Shown: in pieces, positions 17,770 to 27,530 of the stretch
Numbering within the stretch: position 1 is the stretch's first letter
Layout: every line of letters starts with the position of its first letter
From: Micavibrio sp. UBA2638
Lineage (GTDB): Bacteria; Pseudomonadota; Alphaproteobacteria; Micavibrionales; Micavibrionaceae
Direction of reading: 5' to 3'
Assembly (NCBI GenBank): GCA_002359735.1
Contig: DENS01000002.1
Location: 262,981-326,980 of the forward strand
DNA length: 64,000 nt
Made by a program: the position numbers and the translations under genes
The notes under the pieces: model-generated
Database searches by the model: none
What the model was told of the DNA's origin: nothing
What the model saw: the letters and a program-made list of their open reading frames with translations, nothing else

Positions 17770-18894
17770 TTATTGGCGTTTTTTTGATTTCGCATTTTGC
17801 ACGAACCGTTCCGCCAGTTCCTGCGTGAGCTTGTTATAATAGTTCACCGCACGGTGCATATCATTCACATCAACCATACGGCCGACTTCACGCATACGAT
17901 TGGTTAGCAAAAACACACTGACAAAATCCGCCTTTTGCACACCATAAGCCTTACACAACATGGCCGCTCCATGGCCTTTTGGCTGGGATAGCAGGTCTTC
18001 AATAACGGCAGGCGAAATATCATAAAGAACGGAAAGCTGTGCGATAAAGTTTTGAAGCTGCCCCCGGCGCAAATTACCCATCACGATATTCCACCCCAAC
18101 AGCGACTTTTCCTTATGCCGCGCGGCGGCCCGCAACATTGATTTGGTCGGCGTAAATTCACTGGCCGAAATCTCCTGAAATTCCAGAACGGTTTCATCCA
18201 CAACATCCAGAATATCGTCCACCGGAATATCAAAGTTTTTGGCAATATGCTTTTTTAACTCGTGTCCGACAAAACGATACAAACTAAGCGCAATGTCCTG
18301 GTCAATTTCAGGACGGGCCACCAATGGCCGCGCAATCGTTTCGTTATGTTCTGCCATATCAATAATCATGTGCATGCATTTTTCCGGCAGTACAATGTCC
18401 ATATTCTCAAGCAGGCACTGAACGGTTGCATTATCTTTGGTATCAACCAGCGAAGAAATAAGCTGGTCGGACATAACCTTACGCTGGGCAATCATGCGCC
18501 AATATGATGAAGGCTTGGAATGAATGATATAAACAAGATCCATATCGCCAAGGGCCATGCTGTTTTTCAAAACGGGTGAGGCCACCTCGATTTCCGCATT
18601 GGCGATGTGCAACGCCAGCCGCAACGGAATATGATCAATACGTGACAGTTTATCGGCCAGGGCCATTTTCAAATCTTTTTCGGCCTGTCGCATGAGGCTG
18701 ATCAATACATCCGCGATCAACTCACGCTCACGCTCACTGGTTTCCATGTCCAATAACTCGGCCACAGCGCTAGACAACTCTTCCTGCGCCATAGGCTTTT
18801 TATCCCTGGCCAGATCATACAATTGGTGGCTGTCATGAAGTTTAACCAACATGGGAACCACTTTTGATGTTTTATCTAAATAATTTAAATCCAT
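17770..18894 (-). CDS. DUF2336 domain-containing protein
   Basis: 374 residues from the ATG at 18894; a GTG 12 bases earlier (18906) is an alternative, and AAAAGG lies upstream of both. The helix-rich body (SERERELIADVLISLMRQAEKDLKMALADKL, LALHIANAEIEVASPVL) matches DUF2336, a HEAT-like family typical of Alphaproteobacteria whose function is not established. The C-terminal third, with FVSVFLLTNRMREVGRM and a basic KSKKRQ end, is less conserved. A long AT-rich gap lies upstream. Confidence 0.85.
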   Translation of the reverse strand: MDLNYLDKTSKVVPMLVKLHDSHQLYDLARDKKPMAQEELSSAVAELLDMETSERERELIADVLISLMRQAEKDLKMALADKLSRIDHIPLRLALHIANAEIEVASPVLKNSMALGDMDLVYIIHSKPSSYWRMIAQRKVMSDQLISSLVDTKDNATVQCLLENMDIVLPEKCMHMIIDMAEHNETIARPLVARPEIDQDIALSLYRFVGHELKKHIAKNFDIPVDDILDVVDETVLEFQEISASEFTPTKSMLRAAARHKEKSLLGWNIVMGNLRRGQLQNFIAQLSVLYDISPAVIEDLLSQPKGHGAAMLCKAYGVQKADFVSVFLLTNRMREVGRMVDVNDMHRAVNYYNKLTQELAERFVQNAKSKKRQ

Positions 18895-19172
18895 TTTGCC
18901 CCGCACCTTTTACAATGCTTATTCTTATTTTGTTTTGTCTGATACCAAGATGAATATCTTGTTTTTTAGATATGCACCCACACATACGCTTGAGACCATA
19001 GTATGTAAAAATGTTTACAATTTAGTTAAAATAAATAACGAATTTAAATAAAATCCATTTTTTTAATACATCCGGTTTTTGTGGCAAACGCGCAGTTTTT
19101 ATAGTATAAGTGTTTTATTAATACATTTTAGTATATACTGTTATAAGTAGAAAAATTTAAGGGATCAGGAAT

Positions 19173-19448
19173 ATGGCAGGACCACTCGCAGGAATTGGAC
19201 AACAGCAAGTTCCACTTTCGACACCTTTCCAACCGGGGGGAGGCAACGGTGCCGACCAACAGGTAAGACAGGGCGGAGATCAAGCACCAGCCCCGCAGAC
19301 AAATGATGTGCGACCACAGGGCGCACCAACCAATCAGACACAACAAAGCAATGAAGACCCCGGCAACCAGCGTTTTGCCTCGGCGGAAGTCTCAAGCGAT
19401 GATTCTGGTAATCAACGCCGTGGTTCAGTGATTGATATTCAGGTTTAA
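19173..19448 (+). CDS. Small Gln/Pro-rich hypothetical protein
   Basis: 91 residues of low complexity, rich in Gln, Pro, Gly and Asn. There is no signal peptide or membrane segment and the protein is probably disordered. The C-terminus RRGSVIDIQV looks like a short hydrophobic motif. AGGAAT precedes the ATG, an AT-rich promoter-like region (18907-19172) lies upstream and a good terminator follows, so the gene is likely real. I do not recognise it. Confidence 0.6.
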   Translation: MAGPLAGIGQQQVPLSTPFQPGGGNGADQQVRQGGDQAPAPQTNDVRPQGAPTNQTQQSNEDPGNQRFASAEVSSDDSGNQRRGSVIDIQV

Positions 19449-19477
19449 GGCGCACTCCACGTCAGACCGATCTATTT

Positions 19478-19504
19478 AAAGGCGCAAAACAGGCGCCTTT
19501 TTTG
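19478..19504 (+). terminator. Rho-independent terminator after the Gln/Pro-rich gene
   Basis: AAAGGCGC (19478-19485) pairs with GCGCCTTT (19493-19500) over a 7-base loop, followed by more Ts. Confidence 0.85.
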
Positions 19505-19576
19505 ATGGCCGGGACATGGCAGCATGCCTGAGCAGGCAGCATAGCAGGCCTTCTTTTGTTATCATGCAGCGCCATT

Positions 19577-19599
19577 AAACAAAACAGGCCACTGGCCTG
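19577..19599 (-). terminator. Terminator after amn
   Basis: Read on the minus strand, CAGGCC and GGCCTG (19599-19594 and 19590-19585) form a 6-bp GC-rich stem with a 3-base loop followed by TTTTGTTTAA, about 30 bases past the amn stop. Confidence 0.6.
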
Positions 19600-19630
19600 C
19601 CCTGCTCTTCTCGTTAAGGCATAGCCTGTT

Positions 19631-21142
19631 TTATTGGAATGCAACCTCATTAAAGCTGCGCAGCTTACGGCTATGTAGCCGCTCCGCAGAAAAGTCCCGC
19701 AATATGGTCATGGTCAAAAGCCCGATTTGCAGATGCTGCTCCACGCGTTCACGATAGAATGTATCGGCCATACCCGGTAACTTTAATTGCCCATGCAATG
19801 GTTTGTCCGATACACATAGCAGCGTACCGTAAGGAACGCGAAAACGAAATCCGTTGGCGGCAATGGTGCCCGATTCCATATCCATGGCGATGGCCCGGCT
19901 TTGGCTTAACCGTAAATTCTGGCGAATAGATTCCCGCAACTCCCAGTTACGATCATCCGTGGTGGCCACGGTACCGGTGCGCATAATTTTCTTAAGATCA
20001 TATCCCTTATGACCTGTAACCTGAGCCACCGCCTGTTCCAAGGCTTGCTGTATTTCCGCCAAAGCCGGAATAGGTATAGAGGGCGGCAAATCACCGTCCA
20101 GAATATTGTCTTCGCGCAGATATCCATGCGCCAGCACATAATCGCCTAAATTCTGGGAATTACGAAGCCCTGCGCAGTGGCCGAGCATCAACCAGGCATG
20201 CGGCCGTAAAACAGCGACATGGTCGGTAATGGTTTTGGCATTGGAGGGTCCGACCCCAATATTAATCATGGTAATACCACTGCCATCTGGTCTTTTTAAA
20301 TGATACGCAGGCATCTGTGGCAAACGGCTTATCACTTTACCGGGGTCATCCTGCAGGCCTGTCATTTTCAGGTTGCGGTTAACCGTTACTTTATTTCCCG
20401 GCTCAACAAAAGCCTCGTATTCTAGGCGCTGCTTCTTTAGCTCCGGGTCGTCTGTCGGCGCCATGATATCGCGGCACATTGTCACAAATTCATCAATGTA
20501 AAACTGGTAATTGGTGAAAATTATATAATTTTGAAAATGTCGGGCGCCACTGCCGCAGTAATGCTGTAGACGTTGCAGGCTTATATCTGCGCGGGGAGCC
20601 GTGAATAACGCCAGCGGATGTGCCTCATGCGCCGCGGCCGCATATGTTCCATTTGCAATTTCATCATCCATAATATCCAGATCGGGTATATCAAACACAT
20701 CAGGAACCTGACGCAGTTTCTCAACATCCAGATCTTTTTCCAGATGAAAATTTTCGCCCAGGGCAAAGTGAACCGGAATGGGGGTATCACTGACGCCGAT
20801 CTCAACATCCGTTCCATGATTTTTTAACAGCAGATTAATCTGATGCTGGAAATACGCATCAAATATATCCGGCCGGGTTACCGTCGTCATATAATCACCG
20901 GGCCGGGCCACGAAACCATATGAATGCCTTGAATCTGAACGATACGCCTTGGTGCTTGTAATTTTTATGTAGGGATAACAAGCACGTATCTTTTTATCCT
21001 GCGTTATTTTTGACTCGGCGAAATTACGAAACTGTTCCTGCAAATAAGCAATATTGGTGCTATATATCTCGGATATATACTTAACTGCCTCTTCTGCATT
21101 GTTGAATTTCTTAGACTTAAAGTTTTTTGGGGTTTTGCTCAT
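19631..21142 (-). CDS. amn: AMP nucleosidase
   Basis: 503 residues from the ATG at 21142, which has AGGGCG upstream; an in-frame start at 21277 would overlap ftsY. Cleaves AMP to adenine and ribose 5-phosphate. The N-terminal AMP nucleosidase domain is seen as YGFVARPGDYMTTVTRPD and DTPIPVHFALGE. The C-terminal phosphorylase-type fold contains NIGVGPSNAKT, HCAGLRNSQNLGDYVLAHGY and MDMESGTIAANGFRFRVPYG. The gene starts 16 bases after ftsY stops, so the two probably share a transcript. Confidence 0.95.
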   Translation of the reverse strand: MSKTPKNFKSKKFNNAEEAVKYISEIYSTNIAYLQEQFRNFAESKITQDKKIRACYPYIKITSTKAYRSDSRHSYGFVARPGDYMTTVTRPDIFDAYFQHQINLLLKNHGTDVEIGVSDTPIPVHFALGENFHLEKDLDVEKLRQVPDVFDIPDLDIMDDEIANGTYAAAAHEAHPLALFTAPRADISLQRLQHYCGSGARHFQNYIIFTNYQFYIDEFVTMCRDIMAPTDDPELKKQRLEYEAFVEPGNKVTVNRNLKMTGLQDDPGKVISRLPQMPAYHLKRPDGSGITMINIGVGPSNAKTITDHVAVLRPHAWLMLGHCAGLRNSQNLGDYVLAHGYLREDNILDGDLPPSIPIPALAEIQQALEQAVAQVTGHKGYDLKKIMRTGTVATTDDRNWELRESIRQNLRLSQSRAIAMDMESGTIAANGFRFRVPYGTLLCVSDKPLHGQLKLPGMADTFYRERVEQHLQIGLLTMTILRDFSAERLHSRKLRSFNEVAFQ

Positions 21143-21158
21143 CGCCCTATTATACCCC

Positions 21159-22346
21159 TTAAACGTCCACGACACCAACAAGAGAATTTGCAAAATCTTT
21201 TGCACTGAATGGCGAAAGATCTTCAATTTTCTCACCAATGCCAATGGCGTGAACCGGCAAGCCAAATTGATCGGCAAGCCCGATCAGAACGCCGCCTTTT
21301 GCGGTACCATCCAGTTTTGTCACAACAAGGCCAGAGACATTGACCATTTTTTGAAATGTCTCAACCTGTGAAAATGCATTTTGCCCGGTCGTGGCATCCA
21401 GAACCAATAAAACCGCATGGGGCAGGTTTTCATTCTGCTTTTTTAACACGCGGACAATTTTTTCAAGCTCTTCCATCAGGTTTTGCTTGTTCTGTAAACG
21501 CCCGGCCGTATCAATCATTAAAACATCACGGCCATCTGCCTTGGCTTTTTCATAGGCTTCAAAGGCCACCGCGGCCGCGTCTGCCCCGATATCTTTCGCG
21601 ACACAAGGGCAATGAACACGCTCCGCCCATACTTTTAACTGCTCAACCGCGGCGGCGCGAAACGTATCACCAGCGGCCAGCATAACCGATTTCTTCTGGT
21701 GCAGTACCAGGTCATGCGCAATTTTTCCAATCGTGGTCGTCTTACCCGCCCCGTTGACACCGCAAACCAAAATGACAAAGGTCTCTCCCGCATCCGCGCC
21801 ATTCACGTCCAATGGCTTTGCCACAGGCTCCAGTATTGCGCTCATACTGTTGGCCAATGCCAGCTTAATTTCTTCTTCGCTCACATCTTTGCCAAAACGG
21901 TCTTTTGAGAACTCCTCAACTATTTTCGCTGCTGTTTTGGGCCCAAGGTCAGCCGTAATCAGTAGATCTTCCAAATCCTCCAGCATGGCCTGATCAAGTT
22001 TTTTCTTGGTCAGAATATCGCCCAAACCTTGCGTGATTTTATTGGATGATTTTGTCAGCCCCGACGTTAATCGCGAAAGCCAGCCCCCTTCTTGTGAATG
22101 ATCGCCAAGGTCTTCTTTCTCTTGGTTATCCGCATCTGGGGTGTGAACAGGAACAGGGCTATCTTCCAACGTGTCAATGACCGTAATATCGGTCTCATTG
22201 ATTTCCTGCTTAACGTCCTCCCCCATCTCGGCTTCATAATCGGTGGACGGTTCTATCTGCGGATCATCGTCACGGTGCAGCAATTTATCATCACGCTCTT
22301 CCTGTTCTTGTTCCGCAATATTCTTCTTTTTGCGCCAGAAAACCAT
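21159..22346 (-). CDS. ftsY: Signal recognition particle receptor FtsY
   Basis: 395 residues. The acidic N-terminal A domain (about 1-85, Glu/Asp-rich after a basic FWRKKKN start) precedes the N domain and the SRP GTPase domain. GTPase motifs are GVNGAGKT (196-203), DTFRAAAVEQL, DTAGRLQNK and TKLDGTAKGG. FtsY is the membrane-associated partner of Ffh (encoded here at 25932-27527) in co-translational targeting. It heads an ftsY-amn pair; the upstream neighbourhood of dapF and mtaB on the same strand is common in Alphaproteobacteria. Confidence 0.97.
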   Translation of the reverse strand: MVFWRKKKNIAEQEQEERDDKLLHRDDDPQIEPSTDYEAEMGEDVKQEINETDITVIDTLEDSPVPVHTPDADNQEKEDLGDHSQEGGWLSRLTSGLTKSSNKITQGLGDILTKKKLDQAMLEDLEDLLITADLGPKTAAKIVEEFSKDRFGKDVSEEEIKLALANSMSAILEPVAKPLDVNGADAGETFVILVCGVNGAGKTTTIGKIAHDLVLHQKKSVMLAAGDTFRAAAVEQLKVWAERVHCPCVAKDIGADAAAVAFEAYEKAKADGRDVLMIDTAGRLQNKQNLMEELEKIVRVLKKQNENLPHAVLLVLDATTGQNAFSQVETFQKMVNVSGLVVTKLDGTAKGGVLIGLADQFGLPVHAIGIGEKIEDLSPFSAKDFANSLVGVVDV

Positions 22347-22454
22347 AGCTTGATATCCTTTTCATTTGAAATTTGGCTTAAATCAGATTGCATCACTTAC
22401 ACACGGATTACAAGTGCTTACAGTATGCCTGAAACGGCCAATGCAGCCCTTTCA

Positions 22455-23171
22455 TTACCGACAACTATTGGCCAAAGCAGATAGTTCCTCTGGTGTATCA
22501 ATAAATGCACCATATTCTTTGATTAACTCATCTATCTGCGTCTGATAAACGTCAACAACCTGCTGAACCTGAGATATCATCTCATCATAAGACGGACTAA
22601 GATCCCCCTTGTGCACGTAATTGCGCTCCAGCTTTACTAGAATCCCGGGTAAGTCTTCGCGCAATTTATCTGCAACACTCTCAACGACCTTAACATTGGC
22701 ATCATGATGCTTCATTTGATGCGCCAGCACGGCATCATAAGCACAACCGCCGGGTTGCAGCTCTTTCGCGATGCGCATATTTGTCTGATAGGAGATGTTG
22801 ACGCGAACGGCTTCGTACATAATACAATAACGCCGGTTGGCCGCATCTTGCGGCAGGGATCGAAACTTTATGTCCGTATTAAACCGAATATCCCCGCTGG
22901 TTGTTCCGCTAATGGCTAAATCCATGGAATCAGGATTATCTGTATCCGATGTATAATAATTGGTTTCCAGTTCCTCCTGGCGCTCATGCAAATGTTTGCT
23001 GAGGCGTTTTTGCAGTTGTAACAATGACTCACCGCGCAGGTAATTCACAGGTTTATTGGTCACATCAACCTGAATTTTTGTCTGGAAGAAGTCTTTGTTT
23101 TTACAGGTTACACCGGTTTGGGCCTGTAAAAACAACGGACTGGCGATCAACGTAAGTATAGACGAAATCAT
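22455..23171 (-). CDS. Secreted protein of unknown function with His-rich segment
   Basis: 238 residues with a signal peptide (ILTLIASPLFLQAQTG). The central part contains C-x-Y-D-A-V-L-A-H-Q-M-K-H-H-D, reminiscent of HExxH-like segments in DUF922-type putative proteases, although the glutamate is replaced by Gln. Four cysteines after the signal suggest disulfides, and long helices at the C-terminus (MISQVQQVVDVYQTQIDELI) may form a coiled coil. AAGG precedes the start. The family assignment is only a suggestion. Confidence 0.7.
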   Translation of the reverse strand: MISSILTLIASPLFLQAQTGVTCKNKDFFQTKIQVDVTNKPVNYLRGESLLQLQKRLSKHLHERQEELETNYYTSDTDNPDSMDLAISGTTSGDIRFNTDIKFRSLPQDAANRRYCIMYEAVRVNISYQTNMRIAKELQPGGCAYDAVLAHQMKHHDANVKVVESVADKLREDLPGILVKLERNYVHKGDLSPSYDEMISQVQQVVDVYQTQIDELIKEYGAFIDTPEELSALANSCR

Positions 23172-23260
23172 AGGAAACCTTACAAAAAAAGGACATCAAG
23201 TTCGTTTCATTAAATCACACAAACCGAACACAGGCAAAGAAACAAGCTGTTTTAATGCCT

Positions 23261-24544
23261 TTAGGCCGCCATCACGCCGCGCAACATTCCATCTTCATAG
23301 GCGTCTATCTTAATACGCACCAATGCCCCGGGGGCGGCATTACCGTCAAACGCGATTAAGGCAAAATTCTCGCTGCGGGCATGATTGCCCTTTTCGACAA
23401 TGGCATTGACGGTTTTACCCACTTGGCGTTTATGGAATTTTTCCAGCTGCTGCTCGCCTAGCTGCCTGAGGCGCGCGGCGCGGTCTTTACGAAGCGGAAC
23501 GGGAACCTGATCGGGAATGCGAGCCGCCGGGGTTCCGTCCCGTTCGGAATAAGGAAAGACATGCAAGAACGTCAAATCACATTCATCAACAATGCGCAAT
23601 GTATTATCAAACATCTCGTCCGTTTCGGTGGGAAAACCGGCAATAATATCGGCACCAAACGCAATGTCCGGGCGCAACTGGCGCGCGCGGCGGCATACCT
23701 CAATGACATCATCACGCAAATGACGGCGCTTCATGCGTTTTAAAATCATATCATCACCGGCCTGCAAAGAAAGGTGCAGATGCGGCATAAAGCGCGGCTC
23801 TGCGGCAATTAAATGCCATAAATCGTCATCAATCTCGACCGGATCCAATGATGAAAGACGCAGACGCTTTAAATTGGGCACTTGCGCCAAAACGCGGCGG
23901 ATCATCTGCCCCAGACTAGGCTTCCCGGGAAGGTCAGGGCCGTATGAGGTGACATCCACGCCTGTCATGACAATCTCATTATACCCTTGCGCCACCAATG
24001 CCTTGACCTGATCGGCAATAACGCCAATGGGCACAGAACGGGAATTGCCCCGGCCATAAGGGATAATGCAAAACGTACACCGGTGATCACACCCGTTTTG
24101 TACCTGAATAAAGGCGCGGGATTTATCCTCCAGCCCCTGTATGAGATGCGAGGCGGTTTCCTCAACAGCCATAATATCATTAACCAGAATGCGGGGTTCT
24201 TCATCTGCATGCCCCCAGCTTTCGGCCTTCAGCTTTAAATCATTGCCGATAATCTGATCAACTTCATCCATCGCCGCATAGGTATCGGGCGTAATCTGGG
24301 CACTGCATCCCGTCACGATGATTTTGGCATCGGGATTTTCACGCCGGGCCCGCCTTATGGCCTGACGTGCCTGACGTTCGGCTTCTTTGGTGACGGCGCA
24401 GGTGTTGAAAATAATCGCCTCACCCAGCCCTGCTTTTGTGGCATGATCACGCATCACCTCTGATTCATAGGTGTTCAAACGGCACCCGAAGGTAACAACC
24501 TGGGGCTCTATGCTATTTTTATTGATATCGGCGTTTTTGCTCAT
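23261..24544 (-). CDS. mtaB: tRNA (N6-threonylcarbamoyladenosine(37)-C2)-methylthiotransferase MtaB
   Basis: 427 residues. A radical-SAM methylthiotransferase that converts t6A37 to ms2t6A37 in ANN-decoding tRNAs. The N-terminal UPF0004 cluster cysteines are C21 (VTFGCRLNTYESE), C49 and C80. The radical SAM motif CDHRCTFC gives C152, C156 and C159, followed by IPYGRGNSRS. A C-terminal TRAM-like segment ends the protein. GCRLNTYESE separates MtaB from MiaB and RimO. The ATG at 24544 avoids the long overlap with dapF that a start at 24622 would need. Confidence 0.93.
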   Translation of the reverse strand: MSKNADINKNSIEPQVVTFGCRLNTYESEVMRDHATKAGLGEAIIFNTCAVTKEAERQARQAIRRARRENPDAKIIVTGCSAQITPDTYAAMDEVDQIIGNDLKLKAESWGHADEEPRILVNDIMAVEETASHLIQGLEDKSRAFIQVQNGCDHRCTFCIIPYGRGNSRSVPIGVIADQVKALVAQGYNEIVMTGVDVTSYGPDLPGKPSLGQMIRRVLAQVPNLKRLRLSSLDPVEIDDDLWHLIAAEPRFMPHLHLSLQAGDDMILKRMKRRHLRDDVIEVCRRARQLRPDIAFGADIIAGFPTETDEMFDNTLRIVDECDLTFLHVFPYSERDGTPAARIPDQVPVPLRKDRAARLRQLGEQQLEKFHKRQVGKTVNAIVEKGNHARSENFALIAFDGNAAPGALVRIKIDAYEDGMLRGVMAA

Positions 24545-24590
24545 GGGCGTTATATAGGGCGTTGAAGGTAATTTCGTCAAATAAAAACTA

Positions 24591-25406
24591 TTACAGCAAC
24601 TGCCCTTTAAAAACATAGGCAACCGGGCCGTTCATATGAATATGTCCGCTGGTCTCATCCCATGAAATTTCCAAATCTCCACCATCCAGCTTTATGGTGC
24701 ATGTGCGCTCTACCAAACCACGGCGCACCGCCGCCACCAATGTTGCACAGGCGCCGGTTCCACAGGCCTGTGTAATACCGGCGCCCCGTTCCCAAACGCG
24801 CATGCGGATGGTTTGCCTGTCTATAACCTGACAAAATTCAACATTTGTCCGCTGCGGAAATAAGGGATCGGTCTCCACCGCCGGGCCCAACGCTTCAATA
24901 TCCAAAGACTCCACGTCCTGTTCATACAAAAACACACAATGCGGGTTCCCCATATTCACGCCGACCGGATCGCCCGGCAAAGGCAAATGCAAAGTATCAC
25001 AAGCCGCGGCCAGAGGAATGTCCTGCCAACCAAGGCCCGGCGCCCCCATATCAACACTGACCAAGCCCCCTTGCCCGCGCGAACAGGACAAAACACCGGC
25101 CACGGTTTCAATCAAGACCTGTTTTTGCCCGGTCTCACTCAGCAATATATCCGCAACGCAGCGCGTGGCATTACCGCAAGCCTCAACCTGCGATGCATCA
25201 CCCCCATTATAAATCAACATATGACAGTCATTTTTCGCATCTTTGGCCGCAACCATAACAATAAACTGGTCACATCCTATCCCTGTTTTACGATCACTAT
25301 AGGCCATAATTTGCGTTGGGCCGGGGATATCGGCGCCGTCACTGTTGCGGCAATCCACGACGATAAAGTCATTGCCCAGACCATGCATTTTTAGAAAATT
25401 CTGCAC
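24591..25406 (-). CDS. dapF: Diaminopimelate epimerase
   Basis: 271 residues. Interconverts LL- and meso-diaminopimelate in lysine and peptidoglycan synthesis. FLKMHGLGNDFIVVD opens the protein, and the two catalytic cysteines are in EACGNATR (C77) and QACGTGACA. The start is a GTG at 25406, decided by GGAGG placed four bases upstream; upstream in-frame ATGs lack such a site and extend past the conserved N-terminus. mtaB follows on the same strand. Confidence 0.95.
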   Translation of the reverse strand: MQNFLKMHGLGNDFIVVDCRNSDGADIPGPTQIMAYSDRKTGIGCDQFIVMVAAKDAKNDCHMLIYNGGDASQVEACGNATRCVADILLSETGQKQVLIETVAGVLSCSRGQGGLVSVDMGAPGLGWQDIPLAAACDTLHLPLPGDPVGVNMGNPHCVFLYEQDVESLDIEALGPAVETDPLFPQRTNVEFCQVIDRQTIRMRVWERGAGITQACGTGACATLVAAVRRGLVERTCTIKLDGGDLEISWDETSGHIHMNGPVAYVFKGQLL

Positions 25407-25570
25407 TTTTCCTCCGTTTTCCTGCCTGTAATACATATCCAAATTACCATGTATAATAACAGTATAACCATCATACATTCGCACCATACAACATTTTTTA
25501 TGCCAAATGCTGCAATAAAATGTTACAATAAAAGATGTGTGTACACTAATGCTTTCGGGGGGAGGCTACT

Positions 25571-25774
25571 ATGAAATACGTGTATCCTAATAATTTAATG
25601 GCACGTCGTAGCGAAAAAAAAGAAATCGTAAAAGGCGGCATTTTATTTGCTGTAATAGTCTTGATCATAACGGGATTATTTTTCGCAAGCGAATACAGTC
25701 AATCCTATAATTATTTCCCGGCAGAAATTCATTGTGTCCAAAGCGGACCCCAAGTGAAGTGCAGTCTGGAATAA
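25571..25774 (+). CDS. Small single-span membrane protein
   Basis: 67 residues. A basic N-terminus (ARRSEKKEIVKGG) is followed by one transmembrane helix (ILFAVIVLIITGLFF, about 24-38). A short tail contains two cysteines (HCVQSGPQVKC) that would lie in the periplasm. GGGAGG precedes the ATG, a strong start signal. No homology is recognised. It stands alone between divergent dapF and the ffh promoter. Confidence 0.75.
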   Translation: MKYVYPNNLMARRSEKKEIVKGGILFAVIVLIITGLFFASEYSQSYNYFPAEIHCVQSGPQVKCSLE

Positions 25775-25803
25775 TACCACTATGGCAAAATGACAGCATT
25801 TAC

Positions 25804-25832
25804 TTGACAAGCGTGCATAACTCCCCTATTTT
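25804..25832 (+). promoter_or_regulatory. Sigma-70-type promoter for the ffh operon
   Basis: TTGACA (25804-25809) and TATTTT (25827-25832) are separated by 17 bases. About 100 bases of leader follow, including a stem ACTGAC/GTCAGT (25846-25851 with 25862-25867). The -35 is perfect and the -10 only fair. Confidence 0.65.
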
Positions 25833-25931
25833 CCACTGAAATTTTACTGACATCGTTAGAAGTCAGTGCTTAACGGTACACCGTGCTCGGCGAATATACG
25901 CTCAGCGCGGCAAGTTTTATTTTGGTTATAT

Positions 25932-27527
25932 ATGTTTGATAGTCTGAGCGATAAATTAGGAAACGTGTTTACGAAACTCAGGGGCAAAGGCTCTCTGAGC
26001 GAGAATGACGTTATGGCTGTTAGCCGCGAAATTCGCGTGGCCTTGCTCGAGGCGGATGTGGCCCTTCCTGTCGTTAAAGATTTTATCGCGAGTGTAAAAG
26101 ACAAGGCCGTGGGTGAAAAGGTCATCAAGGGCGTTAACCCTGGCCAGCAAGTCGTAAAAATTGTTCACGACGAATTGGTCAAAATGCTGGGCGGCGGCAC
26201 CGAGGCGGACAAGAAGGCGCAGGAATTAAAACTGGGCACCCCGCCAAGCCCGTATTTAATGGTCGGGTTGCAAGGCTCCGGTAAAACAACATCAACCGCG
26301 AAAATCGCAAAGATGTTGAGCGACAAACAAAAGAAAAAAGTCCTGATGGCCTCACTTGACGTGTATCGCCCTGCCGCGCAAGAACAATTGAAAATTCTGG
26401 GCGAACAAACCGGCGTAGAAACCCTGCCGGTTATTGAAGGGCAAAAACCGGTAGACATTACCAAGCGTGCCCTGGAAGAAGCCCGTAAAGGCGGTTTTGA
26501 TATTGTTATGCTGGATACCGCTGGCCGCCTGTCTATTGACGAAGACCTGATGAACGAGGTGGAAAGCGTTAAGAAAATCGCCCAGCCCGTTGAGACATTG
26601 CTGGTTGCCGATGCGATGACGGGACAAGATGCCGTTGAAACCGCCCGCCGTTTTAACGAACGCGTTGACATTACAGGTATCATGCTGACCCGTGTGGATG
26701 GCGACGCACGCGGAGGTGCGGCCATGTCAATGAAAGCCGTTACCGGCAAGCCCGTCAAGCTGATGGGTATTGGCGAAAAATGGAACGAGATTGAGCCATT
26801 CTACGCCGACCGGATTGCCGGCCGCATTCTTGGCATGGGCGATATTGTATCCCTGGTTGAAAAAGCGTCAGAAACGGTTGATCGTGATGAAGCCGCCAAA
26901 ATGGCCGAAAAGTTCAAAAAAGGTAAATTTGACTTTAATGATCTGCTGTCACAAATGCGCCAGATGAACAAAATGGGCGGTATGGGCGCGATGATGAAAA
27001 TGCTGCCCGGCCTTGGTAAAATGTCTGGCATGTTGGAACAGGCCGGCATGGACGATAGCTTTATAAAAAAGCAGGAGGCGATGATCCTGTCTATGACCAA
27101 GGCAGAACGGGAAAACCCTGGCCTGCTGAACGCCTCCCGCAAGAAACGCATTGCCGCCGGATCAGGGTCTACCGTGCAGGACCTGAACAAACTGTGCAAA
27201 CAACAAATGCAGATGGCCTCCATGATGAAAAAAATGAAGAAAATGGGCATGGGCGGCATGATGAAGCAAATGAAGGGCATGATGGGCGGCAAGATGGACG
27301 AGCTGGAAATGATGGCTGGTTCCATGGATCCCGATGCACTTGGCGCCGACATGGAAGGGTTAATGAATGACGATCAGGGCGGCGCCCTTGGCCCCAATCC
27401 TTTTGCGGGCGGTGCAAACCCATTTGGCGGCGCCGCTGGCGGACTTCCCGGCCTTGGCGCTCCTGGCGGGCTCCCCGGCATGGGACACGGTGGTACAAAG
27501 AAAAACCGCAAGAAGAAAAGAAAGTAA
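25932..27527 (+). CDS. ffh: Signal recognition particle protein Ffh
   Basis: 531 residues from the ATG at 25932 (FDSLSDKLGNVFTKLRGKG start). The SRP GTPase carries GLQGSGKTT (112-120), DVYRPAAQEQL, DTAGRLSIDE and TRVDGDARGG, followed by a Met-rich M domain that binds signal sequences and SRP RNA. The tail beyond the M domain is unusual: a Gly/Pro-rich stretch (PFAGGANPFGG and similar) ending in a basic KKNRKKKRK. It heads the ffh-rpsP-rimM-trmD-rplS cluster. The SRP RNA gene is not seen in this window. Confidence 0.97.
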   Translation: MFDSLSDKLGNVFTKLRGKGSLSENDVMAVSREIRVALLEADVALPVVKDFIASVKDKAVGEKVIKGVNPGQQVVKIVHDELVKMLGGGTEADKKAQELKLGTPPSPYLMVGLQGSGKTTSTAKIAKMLSDKQKKKVLMASLDVYRPAAQEQLKILGEQTGVETLPVIEGQKPVDITKRALEEARKGGFDIVMLDTAGRLSIDEDLMNEVESVKKIAQPVETLLVADAMTGQDAVETARRFNERVDITGIMLTRVDGDARGGAAMSMKAVTGKPVKLMGIGEKWNEIEPFYADRIAGRILGMGDIVSLVEKASETVDRDEAAKMAEKFKKGKFDFNDLLSQMRQMNKMGGMGAMMKMLPGLGKMSGMLEQAGMDDSFIKKQEAMILSMTKAERENPGLLNASRKKRIAAGSGSTVQDLNKLCKQQMQMASMMKKMKKMGMGGMMKQMKGMMGGKMDELEMMAGSMDPDALGADMEGLMNDDQGGALGPNPFAGGANPFGGAAGGLPGLGAPGGLPGMGHGGTKKNRKKKRK

Positions 27528-27530
27528 ATC

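Noticed and set aside
25833..25931. SRP RNA gene in the ffh leader
   Set aside because: The leader has a small stem, but the GGAAG-type tetraloop and asymmetric-loop consensus of SRP RNA are absent.
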